In this document: positions 55,201 to 61,567 of the stretch, piece after piece
Layout: each line of letters begins with the position of its first letter
Position numbering within the stretch: position 1 is the stretch's first letter
Notes under the pieces: generated by a model
What the model was told of the DNA's origin: nothing
Seen by the model: the letters and a program-made list of their open reading frames with translations, nothing else
Databases searched by the model: none
Made by a program: the position numbers and the translations under genes
Source of the DNA: a virus
IMG/VR virus record: IMGVR_UViG_3300006735_000013
Coordinates: 95,579 to 159,578 of that record
Length of the DNA: 64,000 nucleotides
Direction: 5' to 3' (one strand)

Positions 55201-57691
55201 CTGATTGTGCTAGGTATGCTAATGTTCTTGGCCTCTTGAGGGCGACACTATTTTCTAGAATACTCTTAGCTTTTTGACTTTTTATTAACTTTCCTGCCGC
55301 AATGATTTTGTTTATTGTCAATCCAGTGCCATTTTTATGTGCTTCAAAATTGATCTGTATAGAGTCTGCTCCCCCAAAAACACCTGTTATAGAAGTGCTG
55401 GCTTCTGTCGCCGAAGTGTCCCCAAAAAGGCCATTCGCGTAGTCGGCGCCTTTCGATTCTCCAAAATTATAATTCGGTATTTGCGCTACTATTACTTTTT
55501 TCAAATCCTCGACCGCGGTCTTCAAGTGGTCTACTTCTGCTTGACCAGCAAAGGCCGGCTTAAATCTAATTTTTGATGTATCACAATTTTCAGAAGCCTC
55601 TTTCAAGTTTCGGGCTGCAGCCAGAACATCTTCTTTGAAAAATTTAAAATCTTTGTTCACCTGCATCGATGAAAGACTTGGGTTTTCTATTCCAGTTGCA
55701 TCGTTTGCTGAGAAAGGAATGTTGTGACCACCTGAAGTACCAAACCTAGCTGCGCCTTCTGCAAGGGTTGCAAGGAACCCTTGTTGCCCTGTGTTGAACC
55801 TCAATTGGGTGTTACCTATGACTCCAAGCTCTACAGTTGCCTCTGATGCTTTTTGTTCGTTACTGTAATTTTCTATGGCCGCCTCTCGAAAAGATCTAAC
55901 AATTTCTCTTCTATTTCTTGAGGCTAAAGCCATATATTCATTATATCTATTTTCTAGTTCCGAATCTGACAGGGGGCCATTCTCGCAATCTGTCCCAAGC
56001 TCGCTGTCGAGGTTTGAGGTTTCATGACTAGAGTTTAGTGCACTTTCTGCTGGCGTGCCGGCCGGCTCCACTGATTCTTCGAATTCAACGCCCGGGCTTA
56101 TAAGGCGGAGTTTTTCTCTGTTAATAGTAAACCTCGCCCTATAAACATCACCTGGTCTGAGTGAAGGAGTGACGAATTCTACAAACTTAATAATTGGATC
56201 TGACTGCTGGTCTATCAGTTGATTTGAGGTGTTTTCCATATATTCTATGCGATTATAGATCTCCGCGGATCCTAGTGGGTCTAGGGGACCATAATCCTCA
56301 CCATAAACAGTGAGATCCAAATTGTTGTTTTCAGCAATTGTTTTAGTTGTCAATACAAATACGGATGATTCGCCATAAGTCTGATCATGGCTTGGACTAC
56401 GTGAAACTAGGTCTGTTTTATATGTCTGATTATATCTTTGATCGTTCGAATCTAAGAACCACAAATCCGGTTTATTATAGAATCTAAGTATATCCGTGAG
56501 GGCCCTGTCCTCGATTTCCCTAATGGCAGATATGTAATTATCGTCTGTCTGCTTAGGGGGCAAATTAACCGGACTTATTGTATAATCTGTTGGCATAAAG
56601 TAACCAATTCTCTTGGTGTCGACAACAAAAGGATCAGGATCGATGAATGGGTCAGGTTCGACAGATCTTCTAGAAAAGCTTGAAAAGTCTTGCTCTGACA
56701 ACATTGCTACGTCTGCTGGGCGGCCCTCCTGTTTTGGTATTGCGCGTAGGGCAGAATACAACAAGCTTTCTGATTCCTTGGACACCAATTGGTATTTTAC
56801 ACCAACAAACAAGGTAGGTTTAGTTTCGTATCCTGGTACCTCTTGTTTATTGGGAGATAATATATCTTCTATGTTTGATACTTGATTTTGATAATTTTTG
56901 TAATATTGGTCTCCAGGTATGGCTCTTCCGGTTGGAATATAAGCTAGAAGACTTCTCTTTGGCTCTAGAATCTCTTCTGAATCTTCTGGTTTTTGGATAA
57001 AATTTCCACTTAAAAAAGAGTCGTAGACGCCCAACAACACTAAATCGTATGCTCCATCTTGCTCTGCCGTGGCGCGACGATCATGGTAGTAAGTAGAGTT
57101 TCCTGCCTTTGTTCTGGGTTTCCAGCCGTGCAATACTGCTAGGGTTGCCTCGCCCAACATACCAAATTCTTTAGCCCAAAGACCTTGAAGTATTTCTGTC
57201 TGAGTTGATACAAAGCTATTATTAGTATAATCTGCCGCATATCCCCCTTCCACATTCGATATTGTTGGTGAGAAAAAACCGCCCCCTTCTAGTAGATATG
57301 GATCAGTAGTTCTGTTTAGCTTTTGAGCTAATCCATATTGCGGGTCGATTGGAGTCTGCAGTGATATTTTTGAAAATAGGTAACTTATTATATAAAATTG
57401 ATTATCTTGCTGATACTTGATCAAATACCTTTGCATGTTTCGGTCAAAAGTGGCAGCTTCCAGGTCCGAAATTTTTTCTGCAGATGTACAATCAAACCAG
57501 CCCGAGGGGGATTCAAGCGAGGGATTGTTATCACCTTCATGTATGAGTGTAGAATAATCTACGATTGCTCCAAGGGCTTTCTTGACGACAAGTATGTCTT
57601 TCCCTATTTGGCCAAGCTTTCTTGGCCCAAAATCTACCTGATTATCTTTTTCATTATCTATTAACTGGATCTTGTAAGTTCTAATCTTCAC
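46217..57691 (-). CDS. Giant virion protein (3824 aa), baseplate/tail region
   Basis: At 11.5 kb this is the largest gene here. I recognise no family. The N-terminus (K-I-R-T-Y-K-I-Q-L-I-D...V-K-K-A-L-G-A-I) is alpha/beta. Most of the protein is polar and Asn/Asp/Arg/Tyr-rich. Two hydrophobic stretches stand out, near residue 1000 (G-W-Y-K-G-L-I-G-F-L-M...L-L-Q-F-L-K-V-P-I) and near 3600 (M-I-L-L-F-P-A-I-L-F-R-G-M). They could be amphipathic or membrane-inserting helices. The C-terminus is Pro/Glu/Cys-rich. It sits between the spike-like gene and gp25, the place where T4 keeps wedge and hub genes, so a baseplate-linked role is likely. A TATAAATA octamer lies 27 bases before ATG 57691. Confidence 0.6.
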   Translation of the reverse strand: MKIRTYKIQLIDNEKDNQVDFGPRKLGQIGKDILVVKKALGAIVDYSTLIHEGDNNPSLESPSGWFDCTSAEKISDLEAATFDRNMQRYLIKYQQDNQFYIISYLFSKISLQTPIDPQYGLAQKLNRTTDPYLLEGGGFFSPTISNVEGGYAADYTNNSFVSTQTEILQGLWAKEFGMLGEATLAVLHGWKPRTKAGNSTYYHDRRATAEQDGAYDLVLLGVYDSFLSGNFIQKPEDSEEILEPKRSLLAYIPTGRAIPGDQYYKNYQNQVSNIEDILSPNKQEVPGYETKPTLFVGVKYQLVSKESESLLYSALRAIPKQEGRPADVAMLSEQDFSSFSRRSVEPDPFIDPDPFVVDTKRIGYFMPTDYTISPVNLPPKQTDDNYISAIREIEDRALTDILRFYNKPDLWFLDSNDQRYNQTYKTDLVSRSPSHDQTYGESSVFVLTTKTIAENNNLDLTVYGEDYGPLDPLGSAEIYNRIEYMENTSNQLIDQQSDPIIKFVEFVTPSLRPGDVYRARFTINREKLRLISPGVEFEESVEPAGTPAESALNSSHETSNLDSELGTDCENGPLSDSELENRYNEYMALASRNRREIVRSFREAAIENYSNEQKASEATVELGVIGNTQLRFNTGQQGFLATLAEGAARFGTSGGHNIPFSANDATGIENPSLSSMQVNKDFKFFKEDVLAAARNLKEASENCDTSKIRFKPAFAGQAEVDHLKTAVEDLKKVIVAQIPNYNFGESKGADYANGLFGDTSATEASTSITGVFGGADSIQINFEAHKNGTGLTINKIIAAGKLIKSQKAKSILENSVALKRPRTLAYLAQSEAMRGSDQRFLESFQDTLGKPLGSAASHATDWALDGLSVCASGLGFGKKGLAFIIKYTPKIKAIEPEKHNPIYRYYEATVNGATDTAKGWWKGQTENFTSQFLEADFGTDEALDLFGPECTSYRELLMDFVYHFSPGKLLCDYLKCTKIPAVRFDIPKFSLPGTPDFSIFGWYKGLIGFLMDQWEQILNRILCSFVKMLLQFLKVPICGEHLRDELFGQAAAASPLMQKAFTNALTDLFLSEESIEKAPEFIDDMGKILTGEELCRILQGGPIDDPTMNLLLKLAKKAGIREINAEETLRSFFETISFYIPESMCQQLSQVTRVIGSSSCEDTSSYLDQIRRQMLANNATDEEIEHALDMANKNMMSEATAIEALMRGGLSAAMPDIVNFSNPDSIMNGLPPVLMKQMSNSAKDIFDTAKKGYISSLTAYSPALFLKSSRLPIPSDREYNEEASIIVETIAENLKLFSMLADRDNNVRNLTEQLHVLYQVYETAEYRDTGIKVMQAYSGFAFVPNGSIPQDYPNNGEKIEYDNRGSYGNIFALALKPIGVSQDSYRFNTNNIQDYSRRNRNIEIDGDNSPLKDFRFVYRYKIAKQSDIPNARENILLELISDRLGELQGELQTHLESISTTINYDGYLDIIRQVMTLSYENEIERTRSSRQLIEEASTGRETQTLKLSANLGPISSNVEMLEFKSPEESNTSAFDPYTIRIQDSPLFRGPKTFEYCDTIPGPGLDESSITPEQEEERQIYEEAISDISPGSYTRRELFTRKFWNSIKDSANSIYDTRQDLENLEDGEREDLLGINNWNSDPESFIKRYFYREGTLQFSEGIFEQIFFSLENSRMFDEENYYPELKRRVNGELYFSQEEGCYKNKYNVSQFGILSFEKMVTDELNDQIRKEMSKPENNPENLDIDDLGPIEKAIQNVALVGFVRVCLVELLLKGSIAYSVWDIESIADEPFFQDFVYEFIFQELESSQILDGKWKDIAERVTGIQQSKSALRNLVMTQVYQVQDSCKRIFDNQRGVDYYNWFIMNFVPQTNVSRIVSPGNLNEIRYRVDPVSNEVVDIEGNRVRDRDIVLDQVPQDFYWQHPLYSERANNEFLEGKKNFFHIEHLLEVRGPLARMESIILPSREIILNFIDADIANSPDEHLTRVERRNRNIERLNLRDSFSRFTNLRFPDLNDYDLFQADLPGSSSGTTAESTDDVSALFEVYHVRDFIDGIRSITGGGDMEKLISHLLGCMVYEEGRDTDDRRYTPYPAANSFPDSIRRTPTRFIRKERRIINFTKDFVTEPIDTIRDEHAYYYNGLHAYDVSSSPDGGLIIDGLVSSDYIEGDAVRNRDVTQPFVDFFPYVERTQRDTKYYILPANGEEYLHLVNDINDGDMELLEANPGFIDLVSRDNNHDYRRYRGSKFDNSVNVETFKDSTANTLIRASVGSVHDISLLRGHTFGRDLDGDYESGPGDSLEHVRDPNDNFAPQRVYTNPIGKIRTEQIYDRIKQIYSDDEGPLYTEEVWKETVFTFADTASLIIGMNGSFSIGETQDPSVMNFSPSEELMGSFSSAMNQIQRLYGEAASPINDGVAFATRNNAWLEYGTGDVKLTQTGRILYSRDIDGRAAPFLARPMGIDRQTNYSNTSYWTAPTINTTDVTRSKFYGRDLAVAPIDFSAAREKSKILLHQTPERTEEGLSVEQDNLLPANFYKIPIRVLLTQVFDEGSVTPKEAYCRIVPPEYIRNIHDILTPDRAPNADGLGFAHAVQENTEKLNAALNGIMSEYVAFVDQTHRDVSEDIAQRFADNMPFDEARNLALKIENIREYPGYEEFPDLTTDFIRDHRANEEIYVANPANPDINNQFCSIERIYSRIFENETSSPTFNSDDELDRLFADRGKLLAKSQYRTPQENMDGTGVLFYPSGIDSRVPTVANFTRYEENGKYIKRNHLRSFHFFYEDVDVFSFAGFHKMSFSLGNVIEDYTNSRRSDSLWGHTSRKYTTGNDVQPASAIRDILGGPLGTNSYMRANLTDYNRSPWQQNIPLCLSYSDKFQWGSNIARNGGRHHRRQEYRKLTPYTIWTMNPLPQKRAELYWRVSDNAQWPGGNELDGFRTRVSKTQEEIDRDGILEPSYYYYESPWKQPGFCTIFPGERDVEDIAIPRDDVARDDDYRGVVKYLHILGDQYDPDFITTDRPVGIQIDGPGYNNVNYNKMETFFTKEAGSSLYINDGRISLEDLSLFISSLVSYVTVSNTSLDRGNPLSVFDFTKFASEFNAGRLVQSTIPLTPGDEDRAPYAISDAFILSSIDAQTQEQIRAIPKDLAISAFESVYNVITKLYYKSVYSTSFCVESEYTMQNEHFLSSSYRLYYLHSFMKMVLETSAAYTSAEILYLLAVSGRPNFAKTLQRPTTDEGLYSLEQWIDFIYNNSLRPDASTVERMRSDLDIEDIDSGNISKFLSKLDFYTFSELVLEQQDRNSFLSNYSQRQLGVNLSQGTEEVYYEDVYRNVMSAIHLNSEMLEHQKLSYLRPGQRQESIITRHADQYRAAFTRHSGISENFIRSALLDLSGFDGQTLSGLYRRSEVKQVSRLVANSYLGQDGDGDLTEQQYRNFVNQSGPIQKISEEYRSFLMFLGDEEKSRYLTSPVSSYDETLSEFGSSDFTCINWNTFEFDFNRRKNWMTQELINNNDSKQVFNYIYPIKRYQAVSTAFVTSMLAGYGDMRTVMQSPKRALAFLMAATGMNSSERLQILDSLSQSDLYNFATNNATSNAAEMKCFDFPNLFGEIIEDFWDRLLEMILLFPAILFRGMASAVDPAYKEMKLHWDNCDIDKLKWSAVQWSPEWNKKYKGEVEQLTAGLDKIPDGLKTGRYAPLVSAFGGDLAYSIGKLFDVINGPSTTPMKRTMKHFLGYMYKGPIALVDGAFVFDIPCREDEEPLWETEEAKPWNFGRYGHPLSPLTALALSFQELPGDIRQRELSGCGETPYSKEQIQNAPECPNSNEEPKPFGDMPTPEE

Positions 57692-57695
57692 TACT

Positions 57696-59147
57696 CTAAT
57701 TCACCGTATTATGTTTACTATTTATATAGATTTCACTACTTGGGTCTAAGTAACTAGAGTTGATATTGAAATTATTTAGCTCCTGTTTTACAGAATCAAA
57801 TCTTGTCTTAACGAGAGTTTGTATTTGCGTCACTAGCTCCGCGACCTCTCTAAATGGATTGCCTGCTGTTATACCACCAGGTATGGGCATGAATTCAAAC
57901 GATTTAGCCACATGACTATTTAATTTAGATTGAAATGTCACATATGCATCGAGGGACTGGTTTAGGTCACTTATTCTTTTCATTATTGACTTTAGGCACC
58001 TTTCTAAATTGTCTCCCAAAGGGATGGGCTGTTGATATAGCCTGTTGCCTTCTCTATCTATTCCGTTTTGCGCAATCAAGTGAATTCCATGGTTTCGCTT
58101 TATTGAGTTTCCTTGAGAATTGTGCTGCTCAAAGGGGCCACCAGTAACTATCTTTATATCCTGTCTTGCATGCAATCTTACTTTATCAGCTTTCAGTATT
58201 ATTCCACTAGTCGGCGCGACCTTTGGAGATGGTCGCCTAGATGAAGTTAGAGCTTTTGAGATCTTAAAGTTTTCATCAACTGCGGTCATTTGACTTACAT
58301 AAATGCGCGCAGCGTCCATGACCATCCCCGGATGAGAGCCACCTTCCAACGGATAATCAGCTATCTCTGGTGGGTAACTAGTATTGAAACTTGGGCCCAA
58401 GACTATACTGTCACCAGAAATTGATTCCTCCAAAGGGAATGGCGCCATTCTCCCGGCGACAATATCGATTGCACCTGCACCCATATGATCCGAAAATCCT
58501 GAGTTGTAGTTTCTCTCTAGGATGCTTTTTGTGTATACTTGGCTTTGTTGCGGCGCGTGGTCTCGACCAAGCATAATCATTGTATTGTTCATGCCCCTTA
58601 TAATATTGTCTCCTGGTCGGACGAAAGGTTCTGGGTTTGGCTCTTCTAATTCTTCCTCTCCTACGCCATCTATTTCGTCCCCTAGGCCAAACCATGTAGA
58701 GGACCACGGAACATGATTGCGAGGGCGCCCTTTGACCATATGACTTTTTGTTTCTTCTTCTTCTGAAGTTTGTTTTATATTTTTCTCTTCTTCTTCTGAC
58801 AGCGCTTTTGGGTCCACCCTCACTTGAGCTGAAAGGTTCGATAGTCCCTCCGTTGTTGTTCTATTTTCTCCCGAAATGTTACTATTGTAATCATAGCTAC
58901 TATCTTCCTTTGTGGGGATTCCAGCCTGTCGATCTAGGGCCCTCTTGGACGTCTGGCCTGTTTTGTTTGCTGCGGCTTTATAATACCGGGTGCGCGCTCC
59001 GGATTCGGCTGCAGAAGGGTCTGCAGCAGAAAATTGCTCTGTTATTTTCTCTCCATCAATCTCAACTGTGTAAGTTGAGACATACCTTCCGTCAGGTTGG
59101 CGGACAGTTGAATATCGTGGTGGTCTTGTCACTACTCCTTTAGGCAT
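57696..59147 (-). CDS. Putative baseplate spike/hub-associated protein
   Basis: I use ATG 59147 (483 aa), which follows AGGAG; the longer frame would start from a TTG at 59174. The N-terminal 150 residues are polar. Then come M-I-M-L-G-R-D-H-A-P, S-D-H-M-G-A-G-A-I-D-I-V-A-G-R-M-A-P-F-P (about 205-240) and S-G-I-I-L-K-A-D-K-V-R-L-H-A-R-Q-D-I-K-I-V-T-G-G (about 320-345). The last stretch has the regular hydrophobic alternation of gp5/VgrG-type spike beta-helices. The C-terminal 100 residues are a coiled coil. Similar proteins occur beside baseplate genes of marine T4-like phages in my recollection. Spike or hub membership is inferred, not proven. Confidence 0.5.
   Translation of the reverse strand: MPKGVVTRPPRYSTVRQPDGRYVSTYTVEIDGEKITEQFSAADPSAAESGARTRYYKAAANKTGQTSKRALDRQAGIPTKEDSSYDYNSNISGENRTTTEGLSNLSAQVRVDPKALSEEEEKNIKQTSEEEETKSHMVKGRPRNHVPWSSTWFGLGDEIDGVGEEELEEPNPEPFVRPGDNIIRGMNNTMIMLGRDHAPQQSQVYTKSILERNYNSGFSDHMGAGAIDIVAGRMAPFPLEESISGDSIVLGPSFNTSYPPEIADYPLEGGSHPGMVMDAARIYVSQMTAVDENFKISKALTSSRRPSPKVAPTSGIILKADKVRLHARQDIKIVTGGPFEQHNSQGNSIKRNHGIHLIAQNGIDREGNRLYQQPIPLGDNLERCLKSIMKRISDLNQSLDAYVTFQSKLNSHVAKSFEFMPIPGGITAGNPFREVAELVTQIQTLVKTRFDSVKQELNNFNINSSYLDPSSEIYINSKHNTVN
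57719..57726 (-). promoter_or_regulatory. T4-type late promoter octamer
   Basis: Exact TATAAATA on the coding strand, 27 bases upstream of ATG 57691 of the 3824-aa gene and inside the last codons of the preceding gene. This is the T4 gp55-dependent late promoter consensus, in the right orientation and distance. AT-rich coding DNA also produces this octamer by chance (for example 28282-28289), so support is moderate. Confidence 0.45.
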
Positions 59148-59160
59148 TTTATATACTCTC

Positions 59161-59787
59161 CTACCTCTTGTCAACTGATGTTATCAGTCCATATGAAAAA
59201 TCATAATTATATGGAAATTTAACTTTTATTGAACTGGCCAGGGTTGGCTCAGTTGTGTCAGACCCTTCAGACTGGATATAATAGGCTTTTGGGAATCTAG
59301 ATATTTGTTTGATTATTTTGTCAAGTTTTGCATCTTGCTCATCATTAGCCTGTTTCTTAAATTGATCAGCAACAGCAGATAACCTAGTGGTGGCAAGTGC
59401 TCGATTTTTATTGATGTCACTCATCAACTTGAAATAGTCATCACTATCTTCAGGCTGAGGTAAACAGGAGCAAATTTCTGGAACGTAGATTATTGCTTCT
59501 ATTATCTTTGTCTTTTTTGGCTGCGGGGCTTTTGAAGCTTTCTTTTTTTTCCAGCCCATGCAAAATTCGACAAAAACGTTGTTGTATTTTTTTTCAAATT
59601 CTTCATAGGTTATCATTGTTTTGTAAAGTATTATTCCGCGGAAGTCCGTTGTTTGATATGGTGAATCTGGCGCCCGATAGCTTGCCAGCATAGCATCTAC
59701 ATTTTCACTCTTGTTGCCCGTCGCGGGCTTGGGGTCTGGCTTTTTTTCCTGCGGCTTAGGCTTGAGGAGGTTATCAAACGTCTTCAT
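59161..59787 (-). CDS. Hypothetical protein in baseplate-side cluster
   Basis: A 208-aa protein with a disordered Lys/Pro-rich start (1-25). A domain with G-I-I-L-Y-K-T-M-I-T-Y-E-E-F-E-K-K-Y and V-F-V-E-F-C-M-G-W-K-K-K-K follows, then I-I-Y-V-P-E-I-C-S-C-L-P-Q-P. The last 80 residues contain a long helix followed by K-V-K-F-P-Y-N-Y-D-F-S-Y-G. It overlaps the 99-aa gene by 14 bases and precedes the spike-like gene. It could be an assembly or hub component; no family is recognised. Confidence 0.55.
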   Translation of the reverse strand: MKTFDNLLKPKPQEKKPDPKPATGNKSENVDAMLASYRAPDSPYQTTDFRGIILYKTMITYEEFEKKYNNVFVEFCMGWKKKKASKAPQPKKTKIIEAIIYVPEICSCLPQPEDSDDYFKLMSDINKNRALATTRLSAVADQFKKQANDEQDAKLDKIIKQISRFPKAYYIQSEGSDTTEPTLASSIKVKFPYNYDFSYGLITSVDKR

Positions 59788-60073
59788 CAGCAGACTCCTT
59801 TATCATGTCAAAAATATCTTGCTTGTCTTCCTCTGTGATGTTTTGATTTTCTTTTGCTTTTTTCTGCACTAGTGCTGCTAGCTTGACAAGCTGCTCGTTT
59901 GACCTCTGTAGCGTCTCTAGATATTTTGCCGCGACTAGGCCAACCTCGCGATGTCGATCATCGCTGATTTGCATATATTTCATCAAACCCATGAGTAAAG
60001 CTTTTGTCGCGGCGCGGTCTTCGTTGATGTTACTTTTTGCTTGATCTATAAAATCTTCTACTTTCTTTGACAT
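59774..60073 (-). CDS. Hypothetical helical protein (99 aa)
   Basis: An all-helical, charged small protein: K-V-E-D-F-I-D-Q-A-K...K-A-L-L-M-G-L-M-K-Y-M, then a long Glu/Gln/Lys/Leu coiled-coil-like helix and an acidic end. No Cys, no TM. It follows the late sigma factor gene by 27 bases and overlaps the 208-aa gene. The coding strand reads AGTATTTAT just before its ATG, too close to act as its promoter. Function unknown. Confidence 0.55.
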   Translation of the reverse strand: MSKKVEDFIDQAKSNINEDRAATKALLMGLMKYMQISDDRHREVGLVAAKYLETLQRSNEQLVKLAALVQKKAKENQNITEEDKQDIFDMIKESADEDV

Positions 60074-60100
60074 ATAATAAATACTTTTTACCTGAAATAT

Positions 60101-60820
60101 TTACTCTTTATCCCACTTGGTTTTAAAATTTCTATATCTCTCTCTTATCTTATTGAGGTTGTTCACGACTTGCTTTGTGTTTAGCCCTGTAAGTTCTCTT
60201 AGATAAAGGTAGACTGCTTTTTTATTGAAAATTTCGATATCGTCAATATTATGCAATAATATCCTAACCGCATCCAAAACAGATTTCTCGTTTTTCTTTA
60301 GAGAGCCCGTGTCCCATTTTTCTACATTTTCTAAAAGATTGTTCCAAAATTCTGTCTCTATCCTTTGAGCTATATAACCATCACTAGGGTCTGTTGTTCC
60401 TAATATGTCTGCTCCGCCATTTTCAACTAGATTTTCAAACGAAACTTCTTTTTTTATTTTTTTAGAATTCTGTTTTACTTTGTGAATAAACCAGTTTTTT
60501 GTAACTACTGAAAAATATGAGAAGGCCTTCGATCCTTTGTCTGGGTCGTACTTGTTCAATATGGTTGTTAGCCAAACTTTGCAATCATCTCTGAGTTGGT
60601 CTATGTTCGGTAGAATATTGAATTTGTAAGTAAAGATTATTTTATTTACCATCTCGTTGAATGCTGGCTGGATGAGATCTTCATAAAGTTTTGATCTTGT
60701 TTTATAGCAATTTGTTTTGCAGTAATCAATTATTGCGTTTTCATGAACCTTTGTGAAGTACAGGTTCTTGGTGCGCCGTCGGCGGCGGCGTGGCTTGGAA
60801 ATGGAGGCTTTGTTAGTCAT
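60101..60820 (-). CDS. 55: Late-transcription sigma factor, gp55-like
   Basis: I place the start at ATG 60820 (239 aa) because GGAGG lies six bases upstream; a longer frame to 60838 lacks this. A basic patch of eight Arg/Lys is followed by N-L-Y-F-T-K-V-H-E-N-A-I. Then comes a sigma-2-like helix region (W-L-T-T-I-L-N-K-Y-D-P-D-K-G-S-K-A-F-S-Y-F-S-V-V-T-K-N-W-F-I-H). A C-terminal helical region with L-N-T-K-Q-V-V-N-N-L-N-K-I-R-E-R-Y-R follows. T4 gp55 (185 aa) directs host RNA polymerase to TATAAATA late promoters together with gp33 and the gp45 clamp; neither partner is recognised here with certainty. It would switch on the virion genes in this window. Confidence 0.8.
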   Translation of the reverse strand: MTNKASISKPRRRRRRTKNLYFTKVHENAIIDYCKTNCYKTRSKLYEDLIQPAFNEMVNKIIFTYKFNILPNIDQLRDDCKVWLTTILNKYDPDKGSKAFSYFSVVTKNWFIHKVKQNSKKIKKEVSFENLVENGGADILGTTDPSDGYIAQRIETEFWNNLLENVEKWDTGSLKKNEKSVLDAVRILLHNIDDIEIFNKKAVYLYLRELTGLNTKQVVNNLNKIRERYRNFKTKWDKE

Positions 60821-61106
60821 TAGGCGCCTCCACGTCATCCGGGGGGGTCAGAACAATATAATCAAATTCTTGTACTTTTTCAATTAGATCTGAACCGTGA
60901 GAAATCAGAGATTTTAAAGTTTCATCTCCATAAAACATCTCCATTTCATGAACAGACCTTACGTGATTCACGTACTCGTTAACTATAATAGATAAACTTT
61001 CCGCTTCCTCTTCTTTTACTCTCACTATATTTATGAGCCATCTAGAATATAAAAGAAGAAGTATGTTTGCAGACACACTCAAAACTAAAAAAATTGTTTC
61101 TATCAT
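60813..61106 (-). CDS. One-TM membrane protein
   Basis: A 97-aa protein with one N-terminal hydrophobic helix (about residues 3-27: I-F-L-V-L-S-V-S-A-N-I-L-L-L-L-Y), then a charged helical cytoplasmic or periplasmic domain and an acidic Pro/Asp end. Function unknown. Its start overlaps the FmdB-like gene (ATGA-type) and its end carries the GGAGG ribosome site of gp55, so the two are co-translated. Confidence 0.55.
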   Translation of the reverse strand: MIETIFLVLSVSANILLLLYSRWLINIVRVKEEEAESLSIIVNEYVNHVRSVHEMEMFYGDETLKSLISHGSDLIEKVQEFDYIVLTPPDDVEAPND

Positions 61107-61360
61107 TTTTTATATTCGTCCATTATCATCTCTTTTTTTTGCTGTTTTAGTTCTTTTTTTGCGTCTGAAATAAATTCGTCGACAACTTTTCCTGTTTTTT
61201 GCTTATCTTTTTGAATAACCTTGTTTATTGAAAAACTGGGTACTTTTACTAGCGTTTCTATTCTCTTGCAAAGAACGCAGTGCCTTTGTTCGTGGAACAT
61301 CCCATGATTGATTTCAAAACTTTCCCTACAGGCTGTACATTCATATACGTATCTGGGCAT
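61103..61360 (-). CDS. FmdB-like zinc-ribbon protein
   Basis: An 85-aa protein beginning M-P-R-Y-V-Y-E-C-T-A-C-R-E-S-F-E. Cys8/Cys11 and Cys28/Cys31 form a four-Cys zinc ribbon of the FmdB/CxxC_CxxC type. A Lys/Gln/Glu-rich helical tail follows. Such small zinc ribbons occur in many T4-like marine phages and may bind RNA polymerase or nucleic acid, but no role is proven. It lies two genes before gp55, which makes a transcription link attractive yet unproven. Confidence 0.7.
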   Translation of the reverse strand: MPRYVYECTACRESFEINHGMFHEQRHCVLCKRIETLVKVPSFSINKVIQKDKQKTGKVVDEFISDAKKELKQQKKEMIMDEYKK

Positions 61361-61567
61361 CTAGTCTGAGCCAGTTGTAGTGTTCATTTCTGGTTCAAAC
61401 ACTTCACCGTCTATCTTGAAGTTTGGCGGGTTTGTAACAGTCAGGCATTTATCTTCGTTACATTCGAATTCAAAAGACTGTAGTGTTGGCACTATGTCGC
61501 TCTGCTCCAACAAACTCTTTTGTAAGGCCATCATGATGGCGCCCATGGCTTGATTAGATAGTTTCAT
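61361..61567 (-). CDS. Conserved small protein (68 aa) near gp55
   Basis: The start is ATG 61567, preceded by AAGGAG and overlapping the epimerase stop (ATGA); a longer frame to 61597 adds ten residues without a good site. The product opens M-K-L-S-N-Q-A-M-G-A-I-M-M-A-L-Q-K-S-L-L-E-Q-S-D-I-V, an amphipathic helix. A small C-N-E-D-K-C region, then V-T-N-P-P-N-F-K-I and an acidic end follow. I recall similar small proteins in marine T4-like phages. A gp33-like coactivator is possible by position but not supported by motif. Confidence 0.6.
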   Translation of the reverse strand: MKLSNQAMGAIMMALQKSLLEQSDIVPTLQSFEFECNEDKCLTVTNPPNFKIDGEVFEPEMNTTTGSD

